From a bacterium (lineage in GTDB: Bacteria; Pseudomonadota; Gammaproteobacteria; Pseudomonadales; Moraxellaceae): a stretch of 64,000 nucleotides of DNA. A program made the translations under genes and the position numbers. Location: assembly GCA_029945725.1 (NCBI GenBank), contig JAQSDB010000002.1:558001-622000 (forward strand), in the 5' to 3' direction. The notes beneath the pieces are model-generated. The model ran no database searches, had not been told where the DNA came from, and saw only the letters and a program-made list of their open reading frames with translations. How positions within the stretch are numbered: position 1 is the first letter of the stretch; the number at the start of each line of letters is the position of its first letter. Below are positions 36,877 through 44,648 of this stretch, one piece after another.

Positions 36877-37638
36877 ATGATGAGTCCGATTCTGCTGGGT
36901 GTGAATATTGATCATGTCGCGACGTTGCGCCAGGCGCGTGGTACGCGCTATCCCGATCCGGTACAGGCAGCCATTGTGGCCGAAGAGGCCGGCGCCGATG
37001 GCATTACCCTGCATCTGCGCGAAGACCGCCGGCATATCCAGGAGCGGGATGTACGACTGATTGCCGGTGTCCTGCAGACAAGGATGAACTTCGAGTGTGC
37101 CGTGACAGAAGAAATGCTGTGCTTTGCCGAGGAAATCCGGCCAGCCCATGTTTGTCTGGTGCCGGAAAAGCGCGAGGAGCTGACGACCGAGGGCGGGCTG
37201 GATGTGCTGGGGCAGTTTGAAAAGGTGCAGGCTGCCTGCCAGCGCCTGGGACGGCTTGGCATCGATGTTTCGCTGTTTATTGATCCTGATGAACGGCAAA
37301 TTGATGCATCGGCGAGGGCCGGCGCCCCGACCATAGAAATACATACCGGAGCCTATGCCGAGGCACATTCCGCGCAGACGCAAGATCAGGAGTTCCTGCG
37401 TATAAAGGCGGCTGTGGATTATGCGGCAGGACGCCTGGTGGTGAATGCAGGTCATGGCCTGCATTACCACAATGTGCAGCGTATCGCTGCCCTGACGGCG
37501 ATTCATGAGTTGAATATTGGCCATGCCATCATGGCTCGCGCCATTTTTTCAGGTCTGGCGACGGCAGTGTGTGACATGAAGTCCATCATGCAGCAGTCAC
37601 GGCAGGAAGCTCTTCTGGCGGGGTTAACGTTACGCTGA
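36877..37638 (+). CDS. pdxJ: Pyridoxine 5'-phosphate synthase
   Basis: Final ring-closing step of deoxyxylulose-dependent vitamin B6 synthesis. It has 253 residues. The start [18 protein letters not shown] is diagnostic, with [11 protein letters not shown] near residue 45 and [10 protein letters not shown]-type segments ([10 protein letters not shown]) near 190. GGGAG lies 5 nt before the ATG; GTG 36871 is in frame but inside that site. It shares the 1-deoxyxylulose-5-phosphate precursor with the dxr pathway encoded at 53.3 kb. Confidence 0.96.
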   Translation: MMSPILLGVNIDHVATLRQARGTRYPDPVQAAIVAEEAGADGITLHLREDRRHIQERDVRLIAGVLQTRMNFECAVTEEMLCFAEEIRPAHVCLVPEKREELTTEGGLDVLGQFEKVQAACQRLGRLGIDVSLFIDPDERQIDASARAGAPTIEIHTGAYAEAHSAQTQDQEFLRIKAAVDYAAGRLVVNAGHGLHYHNVQRIAALTAIHELNIGHAIMARAIFSGLATAVCDMKSIMQQSRQEALLAGLTLR

Positions 37639-37650
37639 TGCTTTGCAAAT

Positions 37651-37680
37651 AAAAAACGCCGGCAACAGCCGGCGTTTTTT
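37651..37680. terminator. Bidirectional terminator after pdxJ
   Basis: AAAAAACGCCGGC and GCCGGCGTTTTTT form a perfect 13-bp stem with an AACA loop between convergent pdxJ and the SDR gene. Confidence 0.92.
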
Positions 37681-37708
37681 ATTCTTGTCTTTATTCCGTT
37701 TTTTTACT

Positions 37709-38542
37709 TCAGGGGCGAAATCTTTTCATCAGGGGGCTGCCGCTTGCCCAGCCCAGCAGACCCGGTGTAAAGCGTTTGGCTCCATACATCAGCCAGGCCT
37801 CGGGACTTACCGGAGTCACGGCGCGATTGTGCTCGATGGCTCCGATGATGGCATCTGCCACCAGTTCAGGCCCGTAATTGCGCCGGCGATAAAGCGCGGC
37901 AATTTTTTCCTGAGCGTCGCCGGTAGCGCCGTGCATGCGTCCGGTGGATACAATGTTGGTGTTGATGATGCCGGGGCAGATCGCACTGACGCCAATGCCG
38001 TGTCCGGACATTTCTGCGCGCAGTGATTCGCTCAGACCCATCACGGCATGCTTGCTCGCCGAGTAAGCCGTCATGTCGGGAGCCGCATAATAACCGGCAG
38101 CAGAGGCCAGGTTCACGATATGGCCACGACCCTGCAAAACCATGGCAGGCGCAAACAGTTTGCAGCCGTGCACGACACCCATGAGATTGATGCCGATAAC
38201 CCACTGCCAGTCAGAAATCGGGGTGCTCAGGAAATCCCCCCCCAGTCCGACGCCGGCATTATTCACCAGAATATCCAGCGCGGTGTGTGTCTTGTGAACT
38301 TTTTCTGACAGTGCCTGCATATCGTCCCAGTCGGAAACATCTACCGTATGGGACTCGACAAAAGCACCCCGTTCCCGTGCCAGCACGGCAGTCTGTGCCA
38401 CGGCATCGGTATTGAGATCACAGAGAATCAGTCTGGTTTCGTACCCGGCCAGCTGAAGTGCGGTAGCACGGCCGATGCCACTGCCGGCGCCTGTAATCAG
38501 AATGGTCTTGCCGGTAAAGAATTTTTTACGTGACCTGCTCAT
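37709..38542 (-). CDS. Short-chain dehydrogenase/reductase
   Basis: A 277-residue classical SDR from the ATG at 38542. NAD(P) site TGAGSGIGR is at 18-26, NNAGVG is the structural NNAG motif near 98, and the catalytic YSASK tetrad segment is near 167. Substrate is not predictable; related proteins are annotated as oxidoreductases or acetoin-like reductases. An 8-G run (38236-38243 as C on the plus strand) encodes G-G-D in this gene. It precedes a convergent terminator. Confidence 0.88.
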   Translation of the reverse strand: MSRSRKKFFTGKTILITGAGSGIGRATALQLAGYETRLILCDLNTDAVAQTAVLARERGAFVESHTVDVSDWDDMQALSEKVHKTHTALDILVNNAGVGLGGDFLSTPISDWQWVIGINLMGVVHGCKLFAPAMVLQGRGHIVNLASAAGYYAAPDMTAYSASKHAVMGLSESLRAEMSGHGIGVSAICPGIINTNIVSTGRMHGATGDAQEKIAALYRRRNYGPELVADAIIGAIEHNRAVTPVSPEAWLMYGAKRFTPGLLGWASGSPLMKRFRP

Positions 38543-38591
38543 GGTGGATATCCGTCCGGTTGATTTTTTTATCGTTGTTTTTGTACGGTGT

Positions 38592-39305
38592 TCAGGGCTG
38601 TAACTCAATGCTGCCCGATACATTGACGACCAGGCGGGTTTCTCCGCCAGCCAGATCCTGCGCTGGTGCAGATTCGGCATCGGCTGCTTTCATGGCGCGC
38701 ATTACCGGCATGTAAGGAACGGGGCCGCCGGCAGAGCCCAGACTCATTTGCACGAGCTTGTAGCTTTTGGCGGCCCAGGCACTGCGAATGGCTTCAGCCC
38801 GTGTCTTGAACGCAGCAATGGCTTCGGCGGTCAGCTCATTTTCAGTTTTATTGCGCGTGTCTGCTGAAACCACAAAGCTGATGCCATTCATTTGCAGTTT
38901 TTCCTGCAGCCGGCTGATGAGCTCGCCTGCGGCCTTGAAGTCCCGGGATTCGAGGCGAATCTCGGCGTGCCCACGCCAGCTTTCCAGTTTGCTCGACGAG
39001 GTCAGCGTACTACTGCCATAAACCGGCCACGTATTCTGGTTGCCCGACGTGGCTTTCACGGCTGGATAGGCTGCCGCTTTTTTCATGGCATCGTTGATGG
39101 TCTGTGTAATCTGTTGTGCCAGCCTGCCGGCATCTTTGTCGTTGAGTTCAACACTGAGGGTGGCGTTCATCTGGTCATTGGCAATGCTCCGCGCTACTTC
39201 CGTGGAGAAGTCCACGCGCTGATATGTCAGCGGCGTCTCTGCGCTGGCGAAGGCAGGCAGTGCAAGAAAGAGTAGCGCTGAGGGGATCAGCCAGAAATGT
39301 GACAT
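38592..39305 (-). CDS. Periplasmic SIMPL-domain protein (DUF541)
   Basis: A 237-residue exported protein. The signal peptide is cut after PAFASA (residue 22), and the mature part is a SIMPL/DUF541 domain with the typical oligomerising pattern (NDQMNATLSVELNDKD, then RAEAIRSAWAAKSYKLVQ). Members include E. coli YggE, linked to oxidative stress. AGGAG lies 9 nt before the ATG. The neighbours give no functional hint. Confidence 0.85.
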   Translation of the reverse strand: MSHFWLIPSALLFLALPAFASAETPLTYQRVDFSTEVARSIANDQMNATLSVELNDKDAGRLAQQITQTINDAMKKAAAYPAVKATSGNQNTWPVYGSSTLTSSSKLESWRGHAEIRLESRDFKAAGELISRLQEKLQMNGISFVVSADTRNKTENELTAEAIAAFKTRAEAIRSAWAAKSYKLVQMSLGSAGGPVPYMPVMRAMKAADAESAPAQDLAGGETRLVVNVSGSIELQP

Positions 39306-39406
39306 GGTGAGTTCTCCTTTTGAGTGCAGGCAGTCTGTTGTGTGGATCACGAAAATTGCGGCAATAATGCCTGGGTGTAGTCCGGACAGGCTGGAGTAGC
39401 TGACAA

Positions 39407-40807
39407 TCAGTGTGCCGCCATGCCGGATGAGCGCCGTAAGCGGCTTTTACGCGTGCCTGGTTTTTTTGATGGTTGTTTAAGGTATCTGGCGATAAAAGCA
39501 AAGGCACAGAGCAGGGTCAGCAGCGCTGCATTCGCGGGAATATGAAGATTGAAGTCAACGCTTGAATGGATCAGGAGGCTGATCAAGCCCATCATGGCGG
39601 CAAAGCCCATGCCTCGCAGTAGTGCGTTACTTCTCGTACGTTGAGCCTGTACGGCCGTCAATAACGTGCAGGCTGCAATGGCGGCAAACAGGCTGCCGCC
39701 AATGACGCCGTACTCGCCAAGAATTTGCAGGTAGTCATTGTGGGCGAAATTGAAAAAACCGACGACGTCATGTGACCGGTAACGGGGAAACATGCTGATG
39801 AAGCTGCCGGCGCCGCTCCCGGTCAGCCAGTGCTCCTGAAACCAGACCCAGGCATCGGCATTGATGTTGAGACGAACTTCGTTGTTCATCTGCGTTTGCT
39901 GAATGCGCGCAGCCAGTTTGTCGAGGCCAAACCAGGCGCTGATAATAAAGACATCAATCAGGATCATGCTGCCAAACAGCATCACCATGGATTGTGATGT
40001 TTGACGGTACAAGAGATAGCCAATGCCGGCAGTAATGCCCATGCTGGCAAAGAAAGCAGAATTGCCCATGCGTGAGTGTGACATCACCAGCGCAATCACC
40101 AGCGCCACCAGAAAAAGTCTCAGTCGGGTTTTTTCACCCAGCAGGGCGCGTAACAGCTCACGACTGCGTTCGCGCCAGGTAGTATCGCCACGGCTTTCCT
40201 TGAAGCTGGCAATCAGCAGTCCTACGCCCACCGCAAGACACATTTCGATATAGCCGGCAAAGTGGTTGCGGTTCACAAAGGTGCCAGCGGCATCGCCCTG
40301 ATACTGGCCGGGTGGTCGAATTCGAAGAATGTCAAAGTCACTGCCACCCAGTACGGTCAAAACGGCGTAGCTGGCCTCGAAGAGGCCGCTGGCGAGAATC
40401 ACCATGGCCAGCAAGCGCAACCGCTCCCGGGTATCAACCAGTTGCAGGCTGATGGTGAACAGCAGGGCATAACCAAGACTTTTTTGCAGCTTGAACAGGG
40501 TGGCATTGGGGTCAAGGCTGGCAGAGTGCCAGTCAGGAGACAGAAGGGGCAGTAGCTGCAAGAAGCTCCACAGCGGGATGGCAAAAAACAGGGCAATGGC
40601 CGGCCAGGATTTTTTCAGGGCCATGCTGGGCTGCAGACGCTGCCGGGCCAGCAGCCAGCACAGGCCGGCAGCGATGAGACCGGTGAGCACTTGCAGGATG
40701 GCACTCGACCAGATGCGATTACTTCCCAGCGGGATAGGTGCCCAGAAGACAAGGGCACACAGCCCGAGGAAGAGTCGGTGATCAGGCTGGCGAGTGAGTG
40801 TGTTCAT
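39407..40807 (-). CDS. O-antigen ligase/polymerase-like membrane protein (Wzy_C family)
   Basis: A 466-residue protein with about 10-12 hydrophobic segments. The large periplasmic loop contains the Wzy_C hallmark GTFVNRNHFAGYIEM near residue 185 and SHSRMGNSAFF near 250, and a later loop has FNFAHNDYLQILGEYG near 355. Such proteins attach or polymerise glycans on lipid A core, or glycosylate pilin. No polysaccharide genes lie beside it, so the acceptor is unknown; pilin glycosylation is a possibility, not shown. Confidence 0.85.
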   Translation of the reverse strand: MNTLTRQPDHRLFLGLCALVFWAPIPLGSNRIWSSAILQVLTGLIAAGLCWLLARQRLQPSMALKKSWPAIALFFAIPLWSFLQLLPLLSPDWHSASLDPNATLFKLQKSLGYALLFTISLQLVDTRERLRLLAMVILASGLFEASYAVLTVLGGSDFDILRIRPPGQYQGDAAGTFVNRNHFAGYIEMCLAVGVGLLIASFKESRGDTTWRERSRELLRALLGEKTRLRLFLVALVIALVMSHSRMGNSAFFASMGITAGIGYLLYRQTSQSMVMLFGSMILIDVFIISAWFGLDKLAARIQQTQMNNEVRLNINADAWVWFQEHWLTGSGAGSFISMFPRYRSHDVVGFFNFAHNDYLQILGEYGVIGGSLFAAIAACTLLTAVQAQRTRSNALLRGMGFAAMMGLISLLIHSSVDFNLHIPANAALLTLLCAFAFIARYLKQPSKKPGTRKSRLRRSSGMAAH

Positions 40808-40839
40808 CTGCGAGAGTCGATGGACGAGAGATCAGAAAC

Positions 40840-40870
40840 GCGAAGGGCCAGACATTATCTGGCCCTTCGC
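40840..40870 (-). terminator. Hairpin at the end of the repeat-protein gene
   Basis: GCGAAGGGCCAGA and TCTGGCCCTTCGC form a perfect 13-bp stem with a 5-nt loop 18 bp beyond the stop (minus strand). The following GTTTCTGATCT is a weak T-run. Confidence 0.65.
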
Positions 40871-40887
40871 ACTAGGTTCTCTGGAGA

Positions 40888-41736
40888 TCAGGAACAGCTG
40901 GCAACCTTGCGATCACAACCACCACCACCGTTACCACCAGCTCCTGGCGGAGTCAGTGGCATCAGGATAATTGTGCCTTGACGTGCGACGGGGCCCTTGG
41001 ATCGGGTTACGCCAGCAATTTCTATACCGGCAGCCGCACTGGCATCAGCAATCAGCTGGGAGGAAATCCCCTTGTCGGCGGCTACGGCAGCAATCGACTC
41101 CGCCTGACGCGGAGCCACCTTGAAGGCGGCCGTCAGTACATCGAGGGCGGAGGCTTTGGCATCCAGAGCAATCTTTACATACTCGACAGCTTTGTCCGGC
41201 TGATCTGCAATCACGGCTTCCATGATGGCCTTGGTTTGCTGGGGCGCGGCCCGCAGCGCCTGTGTCAGGATGGTGGCTGACTGGCGAGGAGAGGTACGCA
41301 TGGCCTGGGGTACGAACTTGGCGCCATCCACACCCTCTGCAAGGGCGCGCTGCACAATCGGCACAGTGTAATAGCTGGGCGATTTGACAATCGCGGTCGG
41401 CACAATGATGCCTGCCTTGTCCGGTGCACCTTGCAGGGCAGCAGCAACGACTTGTGCCGGATTCAGGTTGTACTGGCGACCCAGTGCGGCGGAGACGATA
41501 TTGGCGGCCTGGTCAGGATTCAACTGGATGGCAGCAGTGATGGCGGCATAAGCCTGATCGGGAGCACGCTCAATGATTTGCTTAAGGGCGGCTTCCGCCG
41601 AGATATTGCTGGCGAGGGCATTGGTGAAAATGGCCTGCATGGGCTGGGCAGACTTCAAATCAGATTCGATACTGGCGTGTGCCATCCCCAGCGGCAACAC
41701 AAGGCCCAAGGCCATTCCTGTCAGTGTGCGGCGCAT
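40888..41736 (-). CDS. Secreted protein made of short PxQAxxI helical repeats
   Basis: Not assignable to a family. It has 282 residues from the ATG at 41736 with GGAG 5 nt upstream. The signal peptide is cut after MAHA (residue 21). The mature part is a chain of roughly ten 15-16-residue units of the pattern P-x-[QK]-[AS]-x-x-I-x-x-A-[AV]-L: APDQAYAAITAAI, NPDQAANIVSAAL, APDKAGIIVPTAI, SPRQSATILTQAL, APQQTKAIMEAVI, QPDKAVEYVKIAL, APRQAESIAAVAA. This predicts an all-helical solenoid. The tail is a Gly-rich linker and CDRKVASCS with two Cys. It stands alone with its own terminator. Confidence 0.8.
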   Translation of the reverse strand: MRRTLTGMALGLVLPLGMAHASIESDLKSAQPMQAIFTNALASNISAEAALKQIIERAPDQAYAAITAAIQLNPDQAANIVSAALGRQYNLNPAQVVAAALQGAPDKAGIIVPTAIVKSPSYYTVPIVQRALAEGVDGAKFVPQAMRTSPRQSATILTQALRAAPQQTKAIMEAVIADQPDKAVEYVKIALDAKASALDVLTAAFKVAPRQAESIAAVAADKGISSQLIADASAAAGIEIAGVTRSKGPVARQGTIILMPLTPPGAGGNGGGGCDRKVASCS

Positions 41737-41867
41737 ATTAACTCCATGGATTCCAATTGGGCGGCTGGCATCAGCCATTGACTCTTGATTATAGGCTTCC
41801 TGCGCCCCAGTTCAATGTTACCGGTTCACCTTTAATCATGCCCTTTGCGGCCTTGTCCGGCATGCTG

Positions 41868-42144
41868 TCATGCCGGTGTCACGCCAGCATGCTGGCCTGC
41901 TGCAAGCGTTGCTGATCCGGGGCCTTGCCAGTCTTCCGGATAGTGGAACCCGATTTTGTGACAGGCTTCACTCTTAATCTTGAAGGCATCGCTGCGGGCC
42001 GGAGTCTTGTCGTCAGATTGCGCCCTTGTCAGCTGGGGCTCGGTGGAGCCTGCAGGTGCACGACATGATGCGGATGTCGGTCAGTTTCAGCCCATGCCGG
42101 TGTTTCTGTTCTCCGGCGCCGGCCATGAATAAAGTCCGGCTCAT
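41868..42144 (-). pseudogene. Possible decayed or overlooked small gene behind the ArsC-like gene
   Basis: On the minus strand an ATG at 42144 overlaps the stop of the ArsC-like gene (ATGA) and opens 43 codons (MSRTLFMAGAGEQKHRHGLK ...), ending at 42013. A second frame without a start codon is open from 42080 to a TGA at 41868 and reads protein-like (SDAFKIKSEACHKIGFHYPE then DWQGPGSATLAAG). The pair could be one gene split by a frameshift, or noise. The rest of the 400-bp gap (41737-42140) holds two palindromes: CCGGCATG-CTGT-CATGCCGG (41857-41876) and GCCAGCATGCTGGC (41883-41896). Confidence 0.25.
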
Positions 42145-42488
42145 GCCTGCAGGGATTCCTGCCAGCGTTCGGGATCAAAGCCGCACAGCAATGCTGTGCC
42201 ATTTTCCACTACGGGGCGTTTGATCAGGGAAGGCTGCTCCTGCATGAGCAACAAGGCATTTTCCCTGTTGATGCCGCTCTGTGCGGCTTCCGGCAGTTTG
42301 CGCCAGGTGGTGCCACGGCGATTGAGCAGGGTTTCCCAGCCCACGGTTTTTTCCCAGCGTTGCAGCATTTCCGCACTGATGCCGGACCTCTTGTAATCAT
42401 GAAACTCATAGGGGATGCCTGCCGCCTGTAGCCAGGCAAAGGCTTTTTTCATGGTGTCGCAGTTTTTGATGCCATAAATGGTGAGCAT
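42141..42488 (-). CDS. ArsC/Spx-family protein (YffB type)
   Basis: A 115-residue thioredoxin-fold protein. MLTIYGIKNCDTMKKAFAWL has the single conserved Cys10 of the YffB/Spx branch of arsenate reductases, and KRPVVENG near residue 90 is the cis-Pro region. No arsenic genes are nearby; in gammaproteobacteria this gene commonly accompanies dap genes and its substrate is unknown. AAGGA lies 7 nt before the ATG. Confidence 0.88.
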   Translation of the reverse strand: MLTIYGIKNCDTMKKAFAWLQAAGIPYEFHDYKRSGISAEMLQRWEKTVGWETLLNRRGTTWRKLPEAAQSGINRENALLLMQEQPSLIKRPVVENGTALLCGFDPERWQESLQA

Positions 42489-42521
42489 TGTTTTTCCTTC
42501 CAGCCACGCCATTTCCATAAA

Positions 42522-42560
42522 AAAGGGCAGCCTGCTGTGCTAAAGCTGCGGCTACCCTTT
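42522..42560 (-). terminator. Terminator after dapD
   Basis: On the minus strand AAAGGGTAGCC pairs with GGCTGCCCTTT (one mismatch), followed by TTTTTT and 25 bp beyond the dapD stop. It separates dapD from the ArsC-like gene. Confidence 0.75.
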
Positions 42561-42585
42561 CTTGCTTATTTCAACCGGTTTCTGA

Positions 42586-43407
42586 TCAGTCTGCGCGCAG
42601 CAGTTCGTTGATGCCTACCTTGCTGCGGGTTTTGGCGTCGACTTTTTTCACAATGACGGCGCAGTAAAGGCTGTACTTGCCGTCGGCAGAAGGCAGACTG
42701 CCGGAGACAACCACGGAGCCGGCGGGTACGCGGCCATAGCTGAAGGTGCCGGTTTCGCGATCATAGATTTTGGTGCTTTGTCCGATATACACACCCATGG
42801 AAATGACGGCGCCTTCCTCGACGATGACGCCTTCCACAATTTCAGAGCGTGCGCCGATAAAGCAGTTGTCTTCGATAATGGTGGGATTGGCTTGCAGGGG
42901 TTCCAGTACGCCACCAATGCCGACACCGCCGGAAAGATGCACGTTCTTGCCGATCTGTGCGCAGGATCCAACCGTTGCCCAGGTATCGACCATGGTGCCT
43001 TCATCCACATAGGCGCCAATGTTTACGTAGGACGGCATCAGCACCACATTGCGTGCAATGAAGGAGCCTTTGCGTGCTACAGCCGGCGGCACAACCCGTA
43101 CGCCAGCGGTGGCAAACTGTTCCGGCGTCCAGTCGGCAAACTTTGTTTTTACCTTGTCGTAGTACTGGATGGCACCGCCACCGGCTTGTGGTTCGTTGTC
43201 GTTAAGACGGAACGACAGCAGAACGGCCTTTTTCAGCCACTGATGCACGACCCATTCGCCATTGATTTTTTCAGCAACACGGGCATGCCCGGCATCAAGT
43301 GCAGCCAGTGCTTCGGTGACCGCCTGACGTACATCAGACGGTGCATTTGACGGAGAGAAGTCAGCACGATGCTCGAATGCATCTTCGATCAGTTTTTGCA
43401 GGCTCAT
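42586..43407 (-). CDS. dapD: 2,3,4,5-tetrahydropyridine-2,6-dicarboxylate N-succinyltransferase
   Basis: Succinyl-CoA-dependent step of the lysine/diaminopimelate pathway. It has 273 residues, full length. The central left-handed beta-helix is visible as hexapeptide repeats ([20 protein letters not shown], then [10 protein letters not shown] and [20 protein letters not shown]). It is 27 bp downstream of dapC on the same strand, so the two are co-transcribed. Confidence 0.97.
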   Translation of the reverse strand: MSLQKLIEDAFEHRADFSPSNAPSDVRQAVTEALAALDAGHARVAEKINGEWVVHQWLKKAVLLSFRLNDNEPQAGGGAIQYYDKVKTKFADWTPEQFATAGVRVVPPAVARKGSFIARNVVLMPSYVNIGAYVDEGTMVDTWATVGSCAQIGKNVHLSGGVGIGGVLEPLQANPTIIEDNCFIGARSEIVEGVIVEEGAVISMGVYIGQSTKIYDRETGTFSYGRVPAGSVVVSGSLPSADGKYSLYCAVIVKKVDAKTRSKVGINELLRAD

Positions 43408-43434
43408 CCAGAAAACTCCTTTTTAAAACAGTAT

Positions 43435-44625
43435 TTAAAGGGAAGAAACGAAATGACGAATACGGCTTGCTGCCTCGCAGCAATCGGTTTCCGACGCCAC
43501 CAGGGCCATGCGGATGAAACTGGCGCCGGGATTGCTGCCGCGGCCGGGGCGGCCAAGATAACTGCCGGGTAATACGGTGACGTGGGTCTTGCCGTAAAGA
43601 CGACGGGCAAAATCATCATCGGCAATCGGTGTGCGTGCCCAGAAGTAGAAGCCGGCATCGGGCATGGATAAGGGCAGTACCCCGTCAAGAATGGACTTGA
43701 CGGCGGCAAACTTGGCTCGGTACTGACGGCGGTTTTCTGCCACATGCGCTTCATCGCTCCAGGCCGCTACTGAAGCCAGCTGATGCTGCACCGGCATGGC
43801 GGCACCATGGTAGGTACGGTAGCGCAGATAGGGCGTCAACAGTTGCGCATCGCCGGCGACAAAACCGGAGCGCATGCCGGGCAGATTCGAGCGTTTTGAC
43901 AGTGAATGAAATACCACACAACGGGCGTAATCATGCCGGCCGATAGCCGCACAGGCCTGCAGCAGCCCGACGGGAGGCACGGCTTCATCGAAATAGATTT
44001 CCGAGTAGCACTCGTCCGAGGCAATCACGAAATCAAAGCGGTCTGCCAGTGCAATCAGCTTTTCCAGTGTCGCTGCGCTGGTGACAGCGCCAGTGGGATT
44101 GCCGGGGCTGCAGACAAACAACAGCTGTGTACGTGCCCAGACATCATCGGGCACGGCATCATAGTCAGGAATGAAACCACTCTCCTGCGTACAGGGCAGG
44201 TAATAGGGCTCGGCCCCGGCCAGAAACGCGGCTCCTTCATAGATCTGGTAGAAGGGATTGGGCATCACCACCAGCGGTTTCTGGCTGCGATCCACGACAG
44301 CCTGGGTGAATGAAAACAGGGCTTCACGCGTTCCTGTAACCGGCAGTATCTGTGTTTCGGGATCAATGCCTTGCAGGGAAAAGCGCCGTCCCAGCCAGCC
44401 AGCAATGGTCTGGCGCAGTTCAGGAATGCCTTTGCTGCCGGGATATACCGCCAGCTTGTCCAGATTCTCCACCAGCGTCTTTTTTACAAATTCCGGTGAT
44501 GCATGCGTGGGTTCGCCAATCGACAGGGCAATCGGCTTGAGGTCGGCGGGAGGTTTTATCCCTTTGAAAAGCTGGGCAAGCTTTTCAAAGGGATAGGCAT
44601 GCAGGCGGTTGAGTTCAGGATTCAT
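43435..44625 (-). CDS. dapC: N-succinyldiaminopimelate aminotransferase
   Basis: PLP enzyme acting in the succinyl branch of diaminopimelate synthesis together with dapD. It has 396 residues. Fold type I landmarks are present: PGNPTGAV near residue 170, the Asp-containing DFVIASDECYSEIYFDE, the PLP lysine in SLSKRSNLPGMR near 236, and an Arg near the C-terminus for the carboxylate. The length and neighbour dapD favour DapC over general aspartate aminotransferases. It is 23 bp downstream of glnD. Confidence 0.93.
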   Translation of the reverse strand: MNPELNRLHAYPFEKLAQLFKGIKPPADLKPIALSIGEPTHASPEFVKKTLVENLDKLAVYPGSKGIPELRQTIAGWLGRRFSLQGIDPETQILPVTGTREALFSFTQAVVDRSQKPLVVMPNPFYQIYEGAAFLAGAEPYYLPCTQESGFIPDYDAVPDDVWARTQLLFVCSPGNPTGAVTSAATLEKLIALADRFDFVIASDECYSEIYFDEAVPPVGLLQACAAIGRHDYARCVVFHSLSKRSNLPGMRSGFVAGDAQLLTPYLRYRTYHGAAMPVQHQLASVAAWSDEAHVAENRRQYRAKFAAVKSILDGVLPLSMPDAGFYFWARTPIADDDFARRLYGKTHVTVLPGSYLGRPGRGSNPGASFIRMALVASETDCCEAASRIRHFVSSL

Positions 44626-44648
44626 AAGTAGGCATTCGGTTCGCGGCT

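Noticed and set aside
42141-42488. Arsenic-resistance reductase
   Set aside because: No ars genes nearby; the single-Cys YffB/Spx type near dap genes is a common non-arsenic paralogue.
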